Source: Leptasterias polaris (taxonomy: Eukaryota; Echinodermata; Asteroidea; Forcipulatida; Asteriidae). Taken from it: 64,000 bases of DNA. The notes beneath the pieces are model-generated. The model saw nothing but the letters and a program-made list of their open reading frames with translations, did no database searches and was not told the origin of the DNA. Shown here one piece after another: positions 1-63,499 of this stretch. How positions within the stretch are numbered: position 1 is the stretch's first letter; every line of letters starts with the position of its first letter. The DNA lies in the NCBI GenBank assembly GCA_037783415.1, contig JAZGTN010000196.1, positions 806,001 to 870,000 of the forward strand, given 5' to 3'. Made by a program: the position numbers and the translations under genes.

Positions 1-2546
1 GGGCAGGGATTCAAACCAAAAGGTTAAAGAACAGTGAAAATTGGACTGGCAACCTGAGTGGCTGGGCAGGGATTCAAACCAAAAGGTTAAAGAACAGTGA
101 AAATTGGACTGGCAACCTGGCTAGGCAGGGATTCAAACCAAAAGGTTAAAGAACAGTGAAAATTGGACTGGCAACCTGGCTAGGCGGGGATTCAAACCAA
201 CATGTTAAAGAACGGTGAAAATTGGACTGGCAACCTGGCTAGGCGGGGATTCAAACCAACATGTTAAAGAACGGTGAAAATTGGACTGGCAACCTGGCTA
301 GGCGGGGATTCAAACCAACATGTTAAAGAACGGTGAAAATTGGACTGGCAACCTGGCTGGGCAGGGATTCAAACCAAAAGGTTAAAGAACAATGAAAATT
401 GCACTGGCAACCTGGCTAGGCAGGGATTCAAACCAAAAAGTTAAAGAACAGTGAAAATTGGACTGGCAACCTGGCTAGGCGGGGATTCAAACCAACATGT
501 TAAAGAACGGTGAAAATTGGACTGGCAACCTGGCTAGGCGGGGATTCAAACCAACATGTTAAAGAACGGTGAAAATTGGACTGGCAACCTGGCTGGGCAG
601 GGATTCAAACCAAAAGGTTAAAGAACAGTGAAAATTGGACTGGCAACCTGGCTAGGCAGGGATTCAAACCAACATGTTAAAGAACGGTGAAAATTGGACT
701 GGCAACCTGGCTAGGCAGGGATTCAAACCAACATGTTAAAGAACGGTGAAAATTGGACTGGCAACCTGGCTAGGCGGGGATTCAAACCAACATGTTAAAG
801 AACTGTGAAAATTGGACTGGCAACCTGGCTAGGCAGGCGGGGATTCAAACCAAAAGGTTAAAGAACGGTGAAAATTGGACTGGCAACCTGGCTAGGCGGG
901 GATTCAAACCAACATGTTAAAGAACGGTGAAAATTGGACTGGCAACCTGGCTAGGCAGGGATTCAAACCAACATGTTAAAGAACGGTGAAAATTGGACTG
1001 GCAACCTGGCTAGGCGGGAATTCAAACCAACATGTTAAAGAACGATGAAAATTGGACTGGCAACCTGGCTAGGCAGGGATTCAAACCAAAAGGTTAAAGA
1101 ACAGTGAAATTATGACTGGCAACCTGGCTGGGCAGGGATTCAAACCAAAAGGTTAAAGAACAGTGAAAATTGGACTGGCAACCTGGCTGGGCAGGGATTC
1201 AAACCAAAAGGTTAAAGAACAGTGAAAATTGGACTGGCAACCTGGCTGGGCAGGGATTCAAACCAAAAGGTTAAAGAACAGTGAAAATTGGACTGGCAAC
1301 CTGGCTGGGCAGGGATTCAAACCAAAAGGTTAAAGAACAGTGAAAATTGGACTGGCAACCTGGCTAGGCGGGGATTCAAACCAACATGTTAAAGAACGGT
1401 GAAAATTGGACTGGCAACCTGGCTAGGCGGGGATTCAAACCAACATGTTAAAGAACAGTGAAAATTGGACTGGCAACCTGGCTAGGCGGGGATTCAAACC
1501 AACATGTTAAAGAACGGTGAAAATTGGACTGGCAACCTGGCTGGGCAGGGATTCAAACCAAAAGGTTAAAGAACAGTGAAAATATGACTGGCAACCTGGC
1601 TGGGCAGGGATTCAAACCAAAAGGTTAAAGAACAGTGAAAATTGGACTGGCAACCTGGCTGGGCAGGGATTCAAACCAAAAGGTTAAAGAACAGTGAAAA
1701 TTGGACTGGCAACCTGGCTGGGCAGGGATTCAAACCAAAAGGTTAAAGAACAGTGAAAATTGGACTGGCAACCTGGCTAGGCGGGGATTCAAACCAACAT
1801 GTTAAAGAACGGTGAAAATTGGACTGGCAACCTGGCTGGGCAGGGATTCAAACCAAAAGGTTAAAGAACAGTGAAAATATGACTGGCAACCTGGCTGGGC
1901 AGGGATTCAAACCAAAAGGTTAAAGAACAGTGAAAATTGGACTGGCAACCTGGCTGGGCAGGGATTCAAACCAAAAGGTTAAAGAACAGTGAAAATTGGA
2001 CTGGCAACCTGGCTGGGCAGGGATTCAAACCAAAAGGTTAAAGAACAGTGAAAATTGGACTGGCAACCTGGCTAGGCGGGGATTCAAACCAAAAGGTTAA
2101 AGAACAGTGAAAATTGGACTGGCAACCTGGCTGGGCAGGGATTCAAACCAAAAGGTTAAAGAACAGTGAAAATTGGACTGGCAACCTGAGTGGCTGGGCA
2201 GGGATTCAAACCAAAAGGTTAAAGAACAGTGAAAATTGGACTGGCAACCTGGCTAGGCGGGGATTCAAACCAACATGTTAAAGAACGGTGAAAATTGGAC
2301 TGGCAACCTGGCTAGGCGGGGATTCAAACCAACATGTTAAAGAACGGTGAAAATTGGACTGGCAACCTGGCTGGGCAGGGATTCAAACCAAAAGGTTAAA
2401 GAACGGTCAAAATTGGACTGACAACCTGGATAGGCAGGGATTCAAACCAACATGTTAAAGAACGGTCAAAATTGGACTGACAACCTGGATAGGCAGGGAT
2501 TCAAACCAACATGTTAAAGAACGGTCAAAATTGGACTGGCAACTTA
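1..2546. repeat. 59-bp minisatellite, about 43 copies, in plexin intron 22
   Basis: The reading frame of the repeat shifts one base per 60-base line, so the period is 59. Two main unit types alternate in blocks: one with CAAAAGG and AACAGTG, one with CAACATG and AACGGTG. Three divergent units (GGTCAAAATT, TGACAACCTGGATAGG) lie nearest the exon. On the gene strand the first unit overlaps the exon 22 splice donor. The array continues beyond base 1. Confidence 0.97.
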
Positions 2547-2547
2547 C

Positions 2548-53745
<51,198 letters not shown>

Positions 53746-54206
53746 GGTTGGTGGTCTTTTCTCAAGCCGTATTTCAGCTAGTCTAAAATACTTCCAGGTC
53801 TGTCATTTAATCTGGTAAACGAATAAATAAATGGAAGAAAAGACACAGTGTTTACATAATTATTAACAAAAAATAATTTCCATACATCATTTTTGAAATG
53901 ATTCTTCGAAAGAAGATTTTATCATAACAGTGTCAGTGCAAAAACAGTGAATCTCCTAAAATAGCACATTAAGCGCAAATTTGAAATTGTCAAAAGTCGT
54001 ATCTGACATAAATTAGCCTGGATGTACACACAAAACAAGTACCGTATGTGCACTTTCATGTGAGATACAACATTTTTGCAAAATCGAGATGGAACGTTTT
54101 TGCAGTGACACGGCGATAAGTTTTGAAGACCAGACTGAAATCATTAGCAGCAAAAATGTGCACTATCAAACTAAAAAAAGTCACAATTCCATTAGAATAC
54201 AATTAA
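53746..54206. promoter_or_regulatory. plexin 5' flank / 5' untranslated region
   Basis: Region immediately upstream of the plexin start. Stops occur in all upstream frames and no TATA box stands out. A possible acceptor near 53812 suggests the promoter may be further right. No other feature is seen. Confidence 0.4.
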
Positions 54207-54512
54207 CGCCCCTTTCACACTAGACATGTTTCGAGGAGGTTCCTGGTGAAAAATTAGTTAACCTTTTCAAACTTGAATTGTTGATCCTGGCAAACTCTTG
54301 GGAAATAAAAATTTCTGGAAAATAGCTACTCCTGCTGGGGATTAGGGTTGAGCAAGATAACCCTGGGGGGGGGGGGGGGGGGGGTTTGAGCATAGTCAGT
54401 GCTTGTTTTCCCAGGAAAATTGCATGGAGTGTAAATTAAAAAGGGGTGCTAGAACGGCTACAATTCCTGGGGGTTTGTTTGCTGGGAATTGGTTTGGTAG
54501 TGTAAAAAGGGA
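54207..54512. mobile_element. MITE with TAA target duplication
   Basis: The left end CGCCCCTTTCACACTA and right end TAGTGTAAAAAGGGA are imperfect inverted repeats, flanked by TAA (54204-54206, 54513-54515), as for PIF/Harbinger-type elements (family knowledge). A poly-G run lies at 54366-54383. A related fragment is near 59978-60230. Confidence 0.65.
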
Positions 54513-54659
54513 TAAAGAATTTCTACGGGCATCCACGGAAGTAATTGACTCTGTGAGATTCTACGCCTTAAAATAAATCAAATATGGTGGAAACGCACCA
54601 GTTAAACTTGTATCTGTTACATTAGCAGTTTTTCCCAATTTCCAAAACCCAAAGTTCAG

Positions 54660-54807
54660 TGTTAGTGCAAACCTTACTAGATTGTCTCTCCCCCATGCCA
54701 AGTTTCAAATCATATACTCATGTAACCACAAACCTTACTAGATTGTACCTCCACCAAGCAAACAATTGTTTCAAATCCTATACTCATGTTACCAAAAACC
54801 TTACTAG
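54660..54807. repeat. ~60-bp minisatellite, left part
   Basis: Units contain TTACTAGATTGTACCTCCAC, AAGCAAACAA or CATGCC, TTTCAAATC and ATACTCATGTAACCA. The array is broken at 54807 and resumes at 57282. Confidence 0.85.
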
Positions 54808-57281
54808 TAGGCGATACGGGGTAAACTATCTTGTCGTCCCGTTCCGACCCCTGTGGGTCTAACATAACTCTACAGTTTTTAACAGAGTAATTGCTGGAGA
54901 TTACGATTCCGAAAGTTCTCCACAAAAACGCCAGTCAAATTTGAGAAATTATCGACCAAACATTGCACTAGATAATCGACAGCGACCGAACACTGTTTAC
55001 AGTTGTGATACGTCGGCTCGTTACATTTTAGGTCGAGTGAGAAAGACTCCATGATAAATCCGAATTGTTTTGTTCACATAAAATATGTCAAAGCTGAGAA
55101 AGCACAATATTTGTAGGGAAAGAGTATAACAATCATGCATGAGGCCGTGTTCAAGCGCGTCGTCATGATGAGATCATGTGTGTGAGATCACGAAAAACAC
55201 AGCATCTTTTGAAAGTAGGCCCCTACTCGATATAGGCCTATATGCAGCATACAGTGCATAAGGACCTCATGCACTAATTTTTAGGACATGCAAAGAAAAT
55301 AGGATCGTAACGCACCTAAAATTTTCATAAGGCTTAAAGTTTATAAATTATTAAATATGTGTCGAGTGAGAATCATGTTTTGAAAGGCAAGCTTGAAGAA
55401 ATTTGAGGCGTCATCACATATACATGTAACCTACAGTTCTAAAGAGGGGTGGGGGAGACAAAAACAGTTGTTAGGGGCAGGCCTGTAAAAGGAATTATTC
55501 TTCTAAACCCCCCCCCCCCTTTTGGGGGGGGGGGGGGCGATTTTTTATTTATGTTATTTATTTATTTTATTTTATTGTTACTTTATTAATAATATTTTTT
55601 CAGGGGGGGGCGAATATGAAAGAAAAGGACATCGGCAAGTTAGCGCCGCCCGTGGATGGGGGCGCTAGATTTTTACATTTTTTGTTGACAATGAAGGCCC
55701 AATTCCAGCCATTTTGGTCAATTTATTTGTTTTTGTTTGGGGGTTTTTGGGGGCACAATTTTTTTTACATTTTGGGTGGACTTTTTCTTCCTTTTTTGAT
55801 TTTGATGGTTTTTTTTAAATATTTATTTATGCCTTTTTATTTATGCCTTTTTATTTATTTATTTCTTTTTATTTATTTATTTATTTGTTTATCAAATGAT
55901 GAACCACAAAGGAAACCGACTGGGTAAATTTTAAACGAGTTTGGGTTGAACAAAGAAAAATGTACTAGCTAGAGCGGAATTTGAACCAACGACCTCCGGA
56001 TTAACGTACCGGCGCTCTACCAACTGAGCTATCTAGACCTATGTTGGCCGTCTCTCTATTTTGTAAATATCCTTGTTCGGTGGGTGCTAGTCAGAAGCCA
56101 TTCAACCGTAAACTGCCGTGTAGCCAGGGATCACATCCAAGTACAATACAACCTGGGAAGCCGCAGCCAGATATTGAATTCCCCACAAGGGAATTTGACT
56201 GGGTAAATTTTTTATGATTTTGGGTTGAACAAAGAAAATTATACTATGAGCGGCCCTCACCCCCTAGTTACGGGCCTGGTAAGGGAAAATCCACAAGAAA
56301 GGGGTGTGTGTGTGTGTGGGAGGGAGGCGGAAAGGAGGGAGGATGAGAAAAAAGGAGACAGTGCCTAGGCACTTTCCTGCCCATTAATCTTTATCGAATT
56401 AGCGAGTGTTCCGGCGAGAGACATTGAACGAAAAATTATCAGAAAAGCGTTGAAAACCATCCTATGGATGTTGTTTTCAGTGGAAGACAATGGTCTCCCT
56501 CGAAAAGTCAAAAGGCGATGGTTAAACATACTTTTTCTTTGATATTTGCATGCATCCTCACAGAAAATGGGGTTATAAGGCCTTATGATTTTTTGTTGTT
56601 GCAATTAACAGTGATAGGTGTTTTAGGGGGAAAGTATCCTATTAATTATAAATCAACGGTCAAAAGAATAAGACAAAAAATTGTCAGTTCCTTAATTTGT
56701 TTAATTGGAGCAACTCATCATTCCATCCCTTGTTGTTCAATGACGTCAACGATACAATTTTAAAAACTAAGCCCTTTATTCTTGGCACAATTAAACTTTG
56801 ATGGCTAGGCCTAGCCAATCAGTGATTTTGAAAAGACACGATAGTATAGTTTTTGAGAAGTAGGCCTACAGTTTTAAACACAATTGACGTTGTTGGACGC
56901 GACGCAAGCTTTGAATTGGTTTAGATTTTTTTTAAAATACATATAATATTTTTTACGGAGCACCAACGAGAGGAATCGATACGGCGTGCTGCCCATGGTC
57001 AATTCCGTGTCTCAGCCGCGCAATTTGATTTGTATGTGTCGGCAGACTTCAGTTCGCACATTGCGCGCGCGCATTTTCACAGATTGCGCCCAACAACGTT
57101 TTTAGCAAACTTTTTGCATGTTTTTGCAAATATTTTTTTACTGGATATTTTTTGGAGAACTTTTAGTATAGTGTTTAATTTGTCTACAACTCACAAAATA
57201 TACCTTCAAAAAGTAGACCCACGGGGGTCGGAACGAAAATCATTTTCCAGGCATCTTTTCATTTACATCCATTTACGCCTA
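54808..57281. mobile_element. 2.5-kb TIR element inserted in the minisatellite
   Basis: Ends TAGGCG and CGCCTA are inverted; further in, CGTTCCGACCCCTGTGGGTC (about 54839) matches GACCCACGGGGGTCGGAACG (about 57214). TAG flanks both sides (54805-54807, 57282-57284), and removing the element restores the repeat unit TTACTAGATTGTACC. No transposase is seen; the interior holds a SINE, poly-C/G runs near 55508-55540 and a (GT)n run near 56305. Confidence 0.82.
55930..56180 (-). mobile_element. tRNA-derived SINE inside the TIR element
   Basis: On the minus strand: AGGTCTAGATAGCTCAGTTG, GAGCGCCGGTACGTTAATCC, GTTGGTTCAAATTCCGC, a near-complete tRNA shape. The anticodon loop is two bases too long for a working tRNA. 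Sister of the copy at 15965-16110. Confidence 0.85.
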
Positions 57282-57500
57282 TAGATTGTACCTCCACCAT
57301 GCAAACAAGTTTCAAACCCTACTCATGTATTACCACAATACTAGATTTTATCTCCACCATACAAAAGTTTCAAATTCTTCTCATGTACATGGTGTTACTG
57401 CAAATCTGAATACTACATGTAGATTGTATCACCACCATGCAAAGTTGTACAATGTATGTTACAGCAAGCCTCACTAGATATTGTATCTCTACCATGCAGA
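57282..57500. repeat. ~60-bp minisatellite, right part
   Basis: Three to four units with TAGATTGTACCTCCACCATG, CAAACAAGTTTCAAACCCTA and CTCATGTATTACCACAATAC, continuing the array broken at 54807. Confidence 0.85.
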
Positions 57501-57514
57501 ATGTCCTCCAACTT

Positions 57515-57740
57515 TTAGGTAATTATGCCCACACACAAGCACAAGTGTGTAATCAGGACCTCCTATATTGTCCCATTGATTTTGTACACACTCTGTAACT
57601 GGGGACCTTCCCCAACTGGGGACCTTCCCCAACTGGGGACCTTCCCCAACTGGGGACCTTCCCCAACTGGGGACCCTATTGTCCTCTTTTGTTATTGGTC
57701 CCTGGTTTAAATGTGTGCACCTACATGTACCTGCACCCAC
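57515..57740. repeat. dispersed repeat with internal 17-bp GGGGACCTTCCCC array
   Basis: CCCATTGATTTTGTACACAC and GACCCTATTGTCCTCTTTTG match 51590-52040. In this copy a 17-base unit (GGGGACCTTCCCCAACT) is repeated about five times at 57600-57672. Confidence 0.85.
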
Positions 57741-58480
57741 ACATAATAAACAATGCCATAAGCACACTGTTAAGTTTTGTGAAAAGTGCAACCAAATACA
57801 TGCAGTTGAAATCATTGTTTGTAAAATAATATGATATCCTGGTTTAAATTTCATGCCAATGACTTCCTCTTCCGAATCAAAACATAACTTGTCTTAAATT
57901 ATTGAGGAAATACAGGAAATAGATGAAATGAACAAACCAAACAGAGATCAAGAGTTTATCTGTACAAACATAGTACATAAAATGTCACTCAGTAGCACAC
58001 TCATTATCATAAGGCATATTTTTCAAAATATGAACCATTTTACAACCTCAAATGTCATTTTTCAAAAAACAAATTTAAATAATAGTATACATATTTAAGT
58101 TTACCAAAATGTTCATGTAAGGATAGTTCAGTTAGTTTTCATCTTGCAGTGGTCATTTAAAAAAGTAGAGTCTCCAGCAGTGAAACATGTGGTTATTTAT
58201 ATTTAGTTCAAAGGAGAGCAAAAGTAAAGCACAAGGAACATTCATTCTTTTCTATGGTGAGGCCCAACTGATGTAGTTTCAAATAAAAATTTAAAAAACT
58301 CAACAAAACACCACACACAGAAAATATAAGCCTGACAGAAGAGAGCATAACATTGACGGAAAAACTAAGCAAATATTGTCTGTTATTAATTTATTTCTGG
58401 CACAACACTACCGTAATTTCTCTGAAATATTTGCAGCCTCTCATACCTAAAATAAAAAAATAAAAATTGGGGCTAAAAAC
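57741..58480. other. intergenic, nothing recognised
   Basis: AT-rich sequence without a convincing open frame, repeat family or RNA gene. Confidence 0.6.
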
Positions 58481-58489
58481 ACGCAGTTT

Positions 58490-59320
58490 CAAACGTCATT
58501 TTGACGGAATTTGTATGACGTTCGAGAAAATTGACGGAATTTATTGCAAATGACGTTCGGGACTTTATTACCTTCGCGCAATCCACATCAAGCGTACTTG
58601 AACATAAGTTGATTTAGTTTCCAAAAACGAGCGTTCGGAAGGAAGTATTTCCGCATGTTAATCATCTCAGATACATTTTGGTTTTTCATCTGGAGCTGTC
58701 CGATGGATTCTCGAACGTCAGTAAGTATGAGCGTGATTTACTTGACGGATTTATTTTGCACACGTATTAACAGAAAACAAAACATGTGTGAGTCGAACTT
58801 ACCCCCTCTGTTGACTTAACTGGCCTAACTGCAATTGAGGACAATAGAGGGGGTAAGTCAAGTCAAGGGTTAATTTACAGGCCGATCGGTAAGTTCTCGA
58901 ACGTCACGTAAAACATTGACAGACGCTGAAAAAATGTCGGCGCTGGAAATTTGAAAAAGGGATTACTCTTATTGTTGACCAGATATCATAGTAGTCATTG
59001 TTTCAAAATAATAATTATTTAAACGTTTTCTCATCATATTTGTTTCGAATTTATTGAATGTTTGAAACTTTGGTTAATTGACATGTTTTTTATTGTTGAA
59101 ATTTGTGACGGAAAAAAATGACGTTTGGGAATTCGCGATTTTTTTTTTCAATTGTCGGATTTTTTTTCTCTTGCTGTATTTGGCATCAGCCCCCACAACC
59201 TGAGCATGCAAAAGAAAATATGTACCTCGGCAAATATAAAAATGTGATCATTTAAATACCTCTACATCTATAGTGGTAGTTGAAGTCCGTCAAAAATGCT
59301 GACGTTCGAGACTCCAAACC
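58490..59320. repeat. region with recurrent GACGTTCGAGA motif
   Basis: GACGTTCGAGA or a one-base variant occurs about six times on either strand (about 58519, 58553, 58694, 58895, 59122, 59301). CTTACCCCCTCT and AGAGGGGGTAAG form a hairpin at 58799-58858. Probably an inverted-repeat element of unknown type. Confidence 0.5.
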
Positions 59321-59804
59321 TTTTACCTCGATTTAGTTGAAAGACATCGGTTGTCAATATTGTGTATGATAACATGTCAGGTACCTCGTAGTTAATTACA
59401 CTATATAAAAATAAAAATTAGCTTTCACTTATGAAAATATAAGGGTCCAATTTTCAGGCTTGCAAATGGTGCATATTTTGAATAATATGCCATAAGTATT
59501 CATTCTGCTCAGTCACCTGCATGTAAATCCAGATAGGTGGAGATTACACAGGAGGTTCTGTGAGAATATAAGGTGCTTTTAGCTTATAAATATAATAGAA
59601 AGACTTTAAAGACCATGGTCAAGCTTGACATAAAAGCAAAACTTAAAGTGAGCGTCACATTGTAAAAAAGCCCCTTGTAGAACTGAATGTCTGGTTGACT
59701 TGCTTTATACTATTAGAATAAAACATAGATCTTACAAACGCTTTATCACACCTGATGGGCGTCTCAAAGCGCCCAGTATTTTTTCTAAAAGGTATGTGGA
59801 GCTA

Positions 59805-59965
59805 TGTGCTGAAATGAGACCTCAATTCCTTTTATACATGTAGCAATATGGTTAACAAGGTGCCGTGGCGCAATATGCAGCCAATCAAACCAGGAACACC
59901 GAGGGGGGAACCCCTACTCTTTACAATAAGTGCATTGGGTTCTTTTACAAAAGCTTGCCCTGAAC
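59805..59965 (-). mobile_element. SINE/LINE tail, inverted relative to 12320-12602
   Basis: Contains CAAGGTGCCGTGGCGCAATA, GATTGG-like AGCCAATCAAACCAGGAACA, and TGCATTGGGTTCTTTTACA, reverse-complement matches to the copy in intron 17. Confidence 0.8.
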
Positions 59966-59977
59966 CATGTGACGTAT

Positions 59978-60232
59978 TAGGCCTTTTCACACTACAGAGC
60001 CTATTCCCAGGAAATAAACACCCAGCAACTTCCCAGGGAATTATAACCCCACCGCCACCCCATGTTGGTTTTACCATAGAGCAAGTTGATGCAATTTTCC
60101 TGGGGAAAATGAGCACGCCAGGGTTTATAGCAGATCAAGTTTTAAAAAGGTCAACTAAATTTCCTGAGAAATTTGTCTTGTGTGAAATTAGGAGGTTACA
60201 GTTGGTTTGGGAAATCCTATCCAAGTCTTTAT
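59978..60232. repeat. fragment related to the MITE at 54207
   Basis: It has CCTTTTCACACTACAGAGCC and CCCAGGAAATAAACACC, similar to the MITE left end and interior at 54207-54512. Confidence 0.55.
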
Positions 60233-60859
60233 TTGCATGACCAATCAAGTCATTGTACCAGACACAAAATAAAACTCGCAAATAAATGGCTTATTCACAA
60301 ATCTTTATCATAGGTAAATTGTGATCAACTCCTTCAAAATCTTTTCCCCAATGTGTATGTATACTTATAATACAATGACAATTTGCCGGATTTAACAAAA
60401 TAATCTAGTGGGCGAGTATACTTAAATTTTACAAAACAAGCTACAAACATTGGGGGGGGGGTGCATTATGTTGTTGCAACTTTGAAGTTCCACCCTAAAA
60501 GTGCAGTATGTGAAACACTTTCATTTTATGCTCCACTGTCATTACAATCTGATCCCACACAATGTTGCCTTATCATGTAGCAGACTTCGTAAACCATGCC
60601 TTTCTGAGAAGATCCCTGAATGATTGTTGATCTAGTGTTAATGCCTGATCATACCCACAATCATAGTTGTGTATCTGCCATTGTAATGAGTTCAGTCACA
60701 AGTTGGCATATTCACAAAGCTTGGGAACAATTTAGTTTATTGAGGAAGTGGTGGTTTTAAAAATACATATTGACGGCTTGTATCAAAATTTGAGATGGTG
60801 GGATTGAACTCTCATGAGGTATCGAGGCAATTAGATTTCACCACCGCCCGTTTCATAAG
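60233..60859. other. intergenic, nothing recognised
   Basis: AT-rich; one poly-G run at 60453-60461. Confidence 0.6.
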
Positions 60860-61345
60860 CCGAAAATATAGGCAGAGGACCAGTCACATACTGTGCACAT
60901 GACATGGTATTTGGGCTGGTAACCGTTTTCCAGTAAGCAAATGTTATTAAATGTTTGTGGTTAAGAAGCTCTATGAAATTGGGCCCAGGGCTTTTTAAGC
61001 AAAAACTATTGCTTAAGAATGTTCTGCTTAAGAATGTTCTGCTTAACAAAACTAAGCAGGTATTAAACATGTCACAAACGCTGTGACATGATGTTGGCTG
61101 ATGGTAACCTTATTTTGGTAAGCAAAGCTATTTTGGGCTTAGTTACTTTTAAGCACACCCCATGTTCATAGAACTGCTCAAAAAAGTAGCCAAGCAAAAC
61201 CTAAATTATGCTTACCAGACCAAGGTTAGCAGCCAAAATACCATTTCACATACTGTACATATATCTATGTACAATCTGTGACTGGTATCCTGTTAATATT
61301 TTGCTTGGCATAAAATTATTCAGCAATATTTTCTGCTTAAAGATC
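60860..61345. repeat. two copies of the GCTTAGCAGAAA dispersed repeat family
   Basis: The first, on one strand, runs from CAGTCACATACTGTGCACAT to GTTCTGCTTAACAAAACTAA. The second, inverted, has AACCTAAATTATGCTTACCA and CTGTGACTGGTATCCTGTTA, and ends TTTTCTGCTTAAAGATCT. Together with copies at 4005, 7060 and 9085 they define the family. Confidence 0.75.
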
Positions 61346-61690
61346 TACTTCAACGATAATTGAGAAATAAAACAGATTTCTGAATCTCATACGTAATGTT
61401 ATTAAGTATTCTGAATTTGTAGATTGGATTGTTTTACACCAATATTTTTTTCGTAATTTTAACTGAAAAAAGTAAACCTTTCTTGGGGTTTTTAAAAACT
61501 CGCGCGCTTCCATGGCTCCCTCCATATTCACTGTGCTTGTCTAATACTAAAGCACTTGCATTTACGCGCACCACGAACCCACTATAGGATACGTGCGTGA
61601 ACCAGCGAATGATGACGTATTTGTTGGGACGGGAAACCAGGAAGTAGCGAGGCAGTGTTGTGTGTTTACACGGTAACTATGTTTGATGAT
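61346..61690. other. 5' flank of the THAP locus
   Basis: Becomes more CpG-rich from about 61495 (CTCGCGCGCTTCCATGGCTC) to 61680, consistent with a promoter region, but no core element is certain. Confidence 0.4.
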
Positions 61691-61741
61691 CTCATTATTC
61701 GAAGACATTCACCAAGTTAAGACGAGATAATTTACCGTCCT

Positions 61742-62069
61742 GAACTCATGTGCTGTCGGTGGATGTACTCGGAACACAAGTAAGAATCCAGATGTGAGTT
61801 TTTTTTACCGATTTCAATGAGAGATCCTGTCCAGAGAAGGGGGTGGGTTTCGAGACCAACACACGGAAAAACTTCACGTTGACAAAATGGACAATGATTT
61901 GTAGTGCCCATTTTACGGACGACTGTCGGGATTTAACATCGCAACTAAAACAACAGGCTTACGCCAGCGTCAATTCCAACCATGAAAGCGCCAACTACAG
62001 TGCCATATCACATGCTTCACAAACGGAGAGTCAGACTGGACAGGCACAGAAGCATCAAAACATACTTCT
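61742..62069 (+). pseudogene. THAP zinc-finger coding region with apparent frameshifts
   Basis: THAP is a C2CH zinc-finger DNA-binding domain. Visible parts: NSCAVGGCTRNTSKNPDVSF (first Cys pair), RDPVQRRGWVS in another frame (the invariant Trp), TRKNFTLTKWTMICSAHFTD in a third frame (CxxH pair), and LTPASIPTM (the C-terminal AVPTI-like box) after one more shift. The needed frame changes lie near 61825, 61860 and 61950. Either the locus is decayed or the assembly has indels. A donor-like TCT|GTAAGT ends it at 62069. No clear initiator Met precedes the first Cys in frame. Confidence 0.7.
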
Positions 62070-62961
62070 GTAAGTTGCATAATACTATATACAATAGTTT
62101 AAAATGTTTGTTGATAATAAATAGCCACAGGTTTCATTCAAACTGGTCATCACAATATCACATCAAGTTTGGGAAAAATGCAAAATTAAACAAGTGGTAT
62201 TCACACCATCAGCACTGGTGTTTTGTGGTAGCACTTTGATGGCTTCGATAATCTGCTCATAAACACAGGCTGTTTAGATAATCTTCCAAGTTAGCTACTA
62301 GTGGACAGTACAAAGGAAATATCCAAACATAATCTCCCCACTCCAAGCTGTGTACAATTGGGCTTTGTTAAGATCTCGTTTGTACTCTTAACCTTTTGAG
62401 GAATCCTAGATGTATTACAACTAGATCCTTTTTAAATAAAAAACAGTGACTGCTTAATTGGCAGTTTGAATTTTCTAGATAAATGCTGTTTCCAACAGCG
62501 CCATTTCAAATGCTAATGGTACGTTGACGTTAATGGAATTATATAAGTTTATTCAAGTGAAATGTAGATTACTAATAATTTGTCACAAAAATAAAAAAAG
62601 TTGAAAACATAACTTCTGATATGTGTCAGAATACTTTTAAAAACCCTTTTCAGGTGTTGTGCTAGCAGTGTTCCCAGCTTTCTTTCAAGTTAAACAAAAC
62701 AAATAATGAATCCTTTCCTGTGATAATGATCCGTTTTATGATGTGTGCCTTATACAATTTGTACAACACTGGCTTTGCCCTGTTTGGTGGTTATTGTCTG
62801 TGAACCTCAAGCCATTCAAGCTATAGTTTCTTTGAGAAGCCACAAGGTTTTAATGAGCAGAGAATGACCTATAATGAATATTGGTTATTCAGGTTTACAA
62901 GAATCTATTCAATGAGAAATGTTAGATAATTGTTGTTTCTTCATATTCTTAATAATTTCAG

Positions 62962-63009
62962 ATTATGTAAAGAGAATCATCAAGGCGGCAGTGCTCCTTT
63001 GTCAGCAGG
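62962..63009 (+). CDS. probable downstream exon of the THAP locus
   Basis: Acceptor AATTTCAG at 62961. The frame after the AVPTI-like box (ending SIKTYF and phase 1) continues through this acceptor as YVKRIIKAAVLLCQQ. A good donor, CAGG|GTGAGA, lies at 63009. If unused, the frame runs on to a stop at 63117-63119. Function unknown. Confidence 0.5.
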
Positions 63010-63149
63010 GTGAGAAGACATCTAAGTCCAACTCCAATTTTCCTCAACTTGTCTGCAATCCTAGCCCCCTATCAACCACGGAAACAAGACCAGACAAGGA
63101 CACTGCTGTGGAAAGGTGAAGGTTTAATTTAATAACAACCTGTTGGCAG

Positions 63150-63226
63150 ACCTCAACCCAAACCAGGCATTGAAGATGTCCAAGAAATACAAAGCAGGCC
63201 GGGAAGCATGATGGCAGGTACAGAGA
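63150..63226 (+). CDS. probable terminal exon of the THAP locus
   Basis: Acceptor TTGGCAG at 63149. Joined to the exon ending at 63009 it reads DLNPNQALKMSKKYKAGREA-stop. An alternative frame across the same segment gives a longer Lys-rich tail ending KKSG at 63399. Which is used cannot be decided by eye. A poly(A) signal AATAAA is at 63494-63499. Confidence 0.4.
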
Positions 63227-63493
63227 GCAGAGCGAGACAACAACGGAAGAAAAAAAAAGTATTGACTGAGGAAGGTGATGATTCATCAATAGGAAAGAAT
63301 AGCACAACTGGGAAGAAGTCCAAGAAAAGAACAAAGGCCGATGATGATGGTTCAAAGAAGGGACAAGGGACAACAATTCAGGGGAAGAAGTCTGGGTAGA
63401 AGAAGGGAGGAAGTTCTGGAAGAAAATGATTAGGCAAGCAGGACAAAAAGTGACCCCAAAATGTGGTTAAGGGAAAATTGTAAAACATGCGAT

Positions 63494-63499
63494 AATAAA
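63494..63499 (+). terminator. poly(A) signal AATAAA
   Basis: Canonical hexamer about 270 bases after the shorter candidate stop and 95 after the longer one, on the strand of the THAP locus. Confidence 0.5.

Noticed and set aside
1..2546. CRISPR-like array
   Set aside because: The 59-bp units are contiguous and similar throughout, without unique spacers, in a eukaryotic intron.
55970..56040. tRNA gene on the minus strand
   Set aside because: The anticodon loop is too long and a sister copy with the same flanks lies at 15965-16110.
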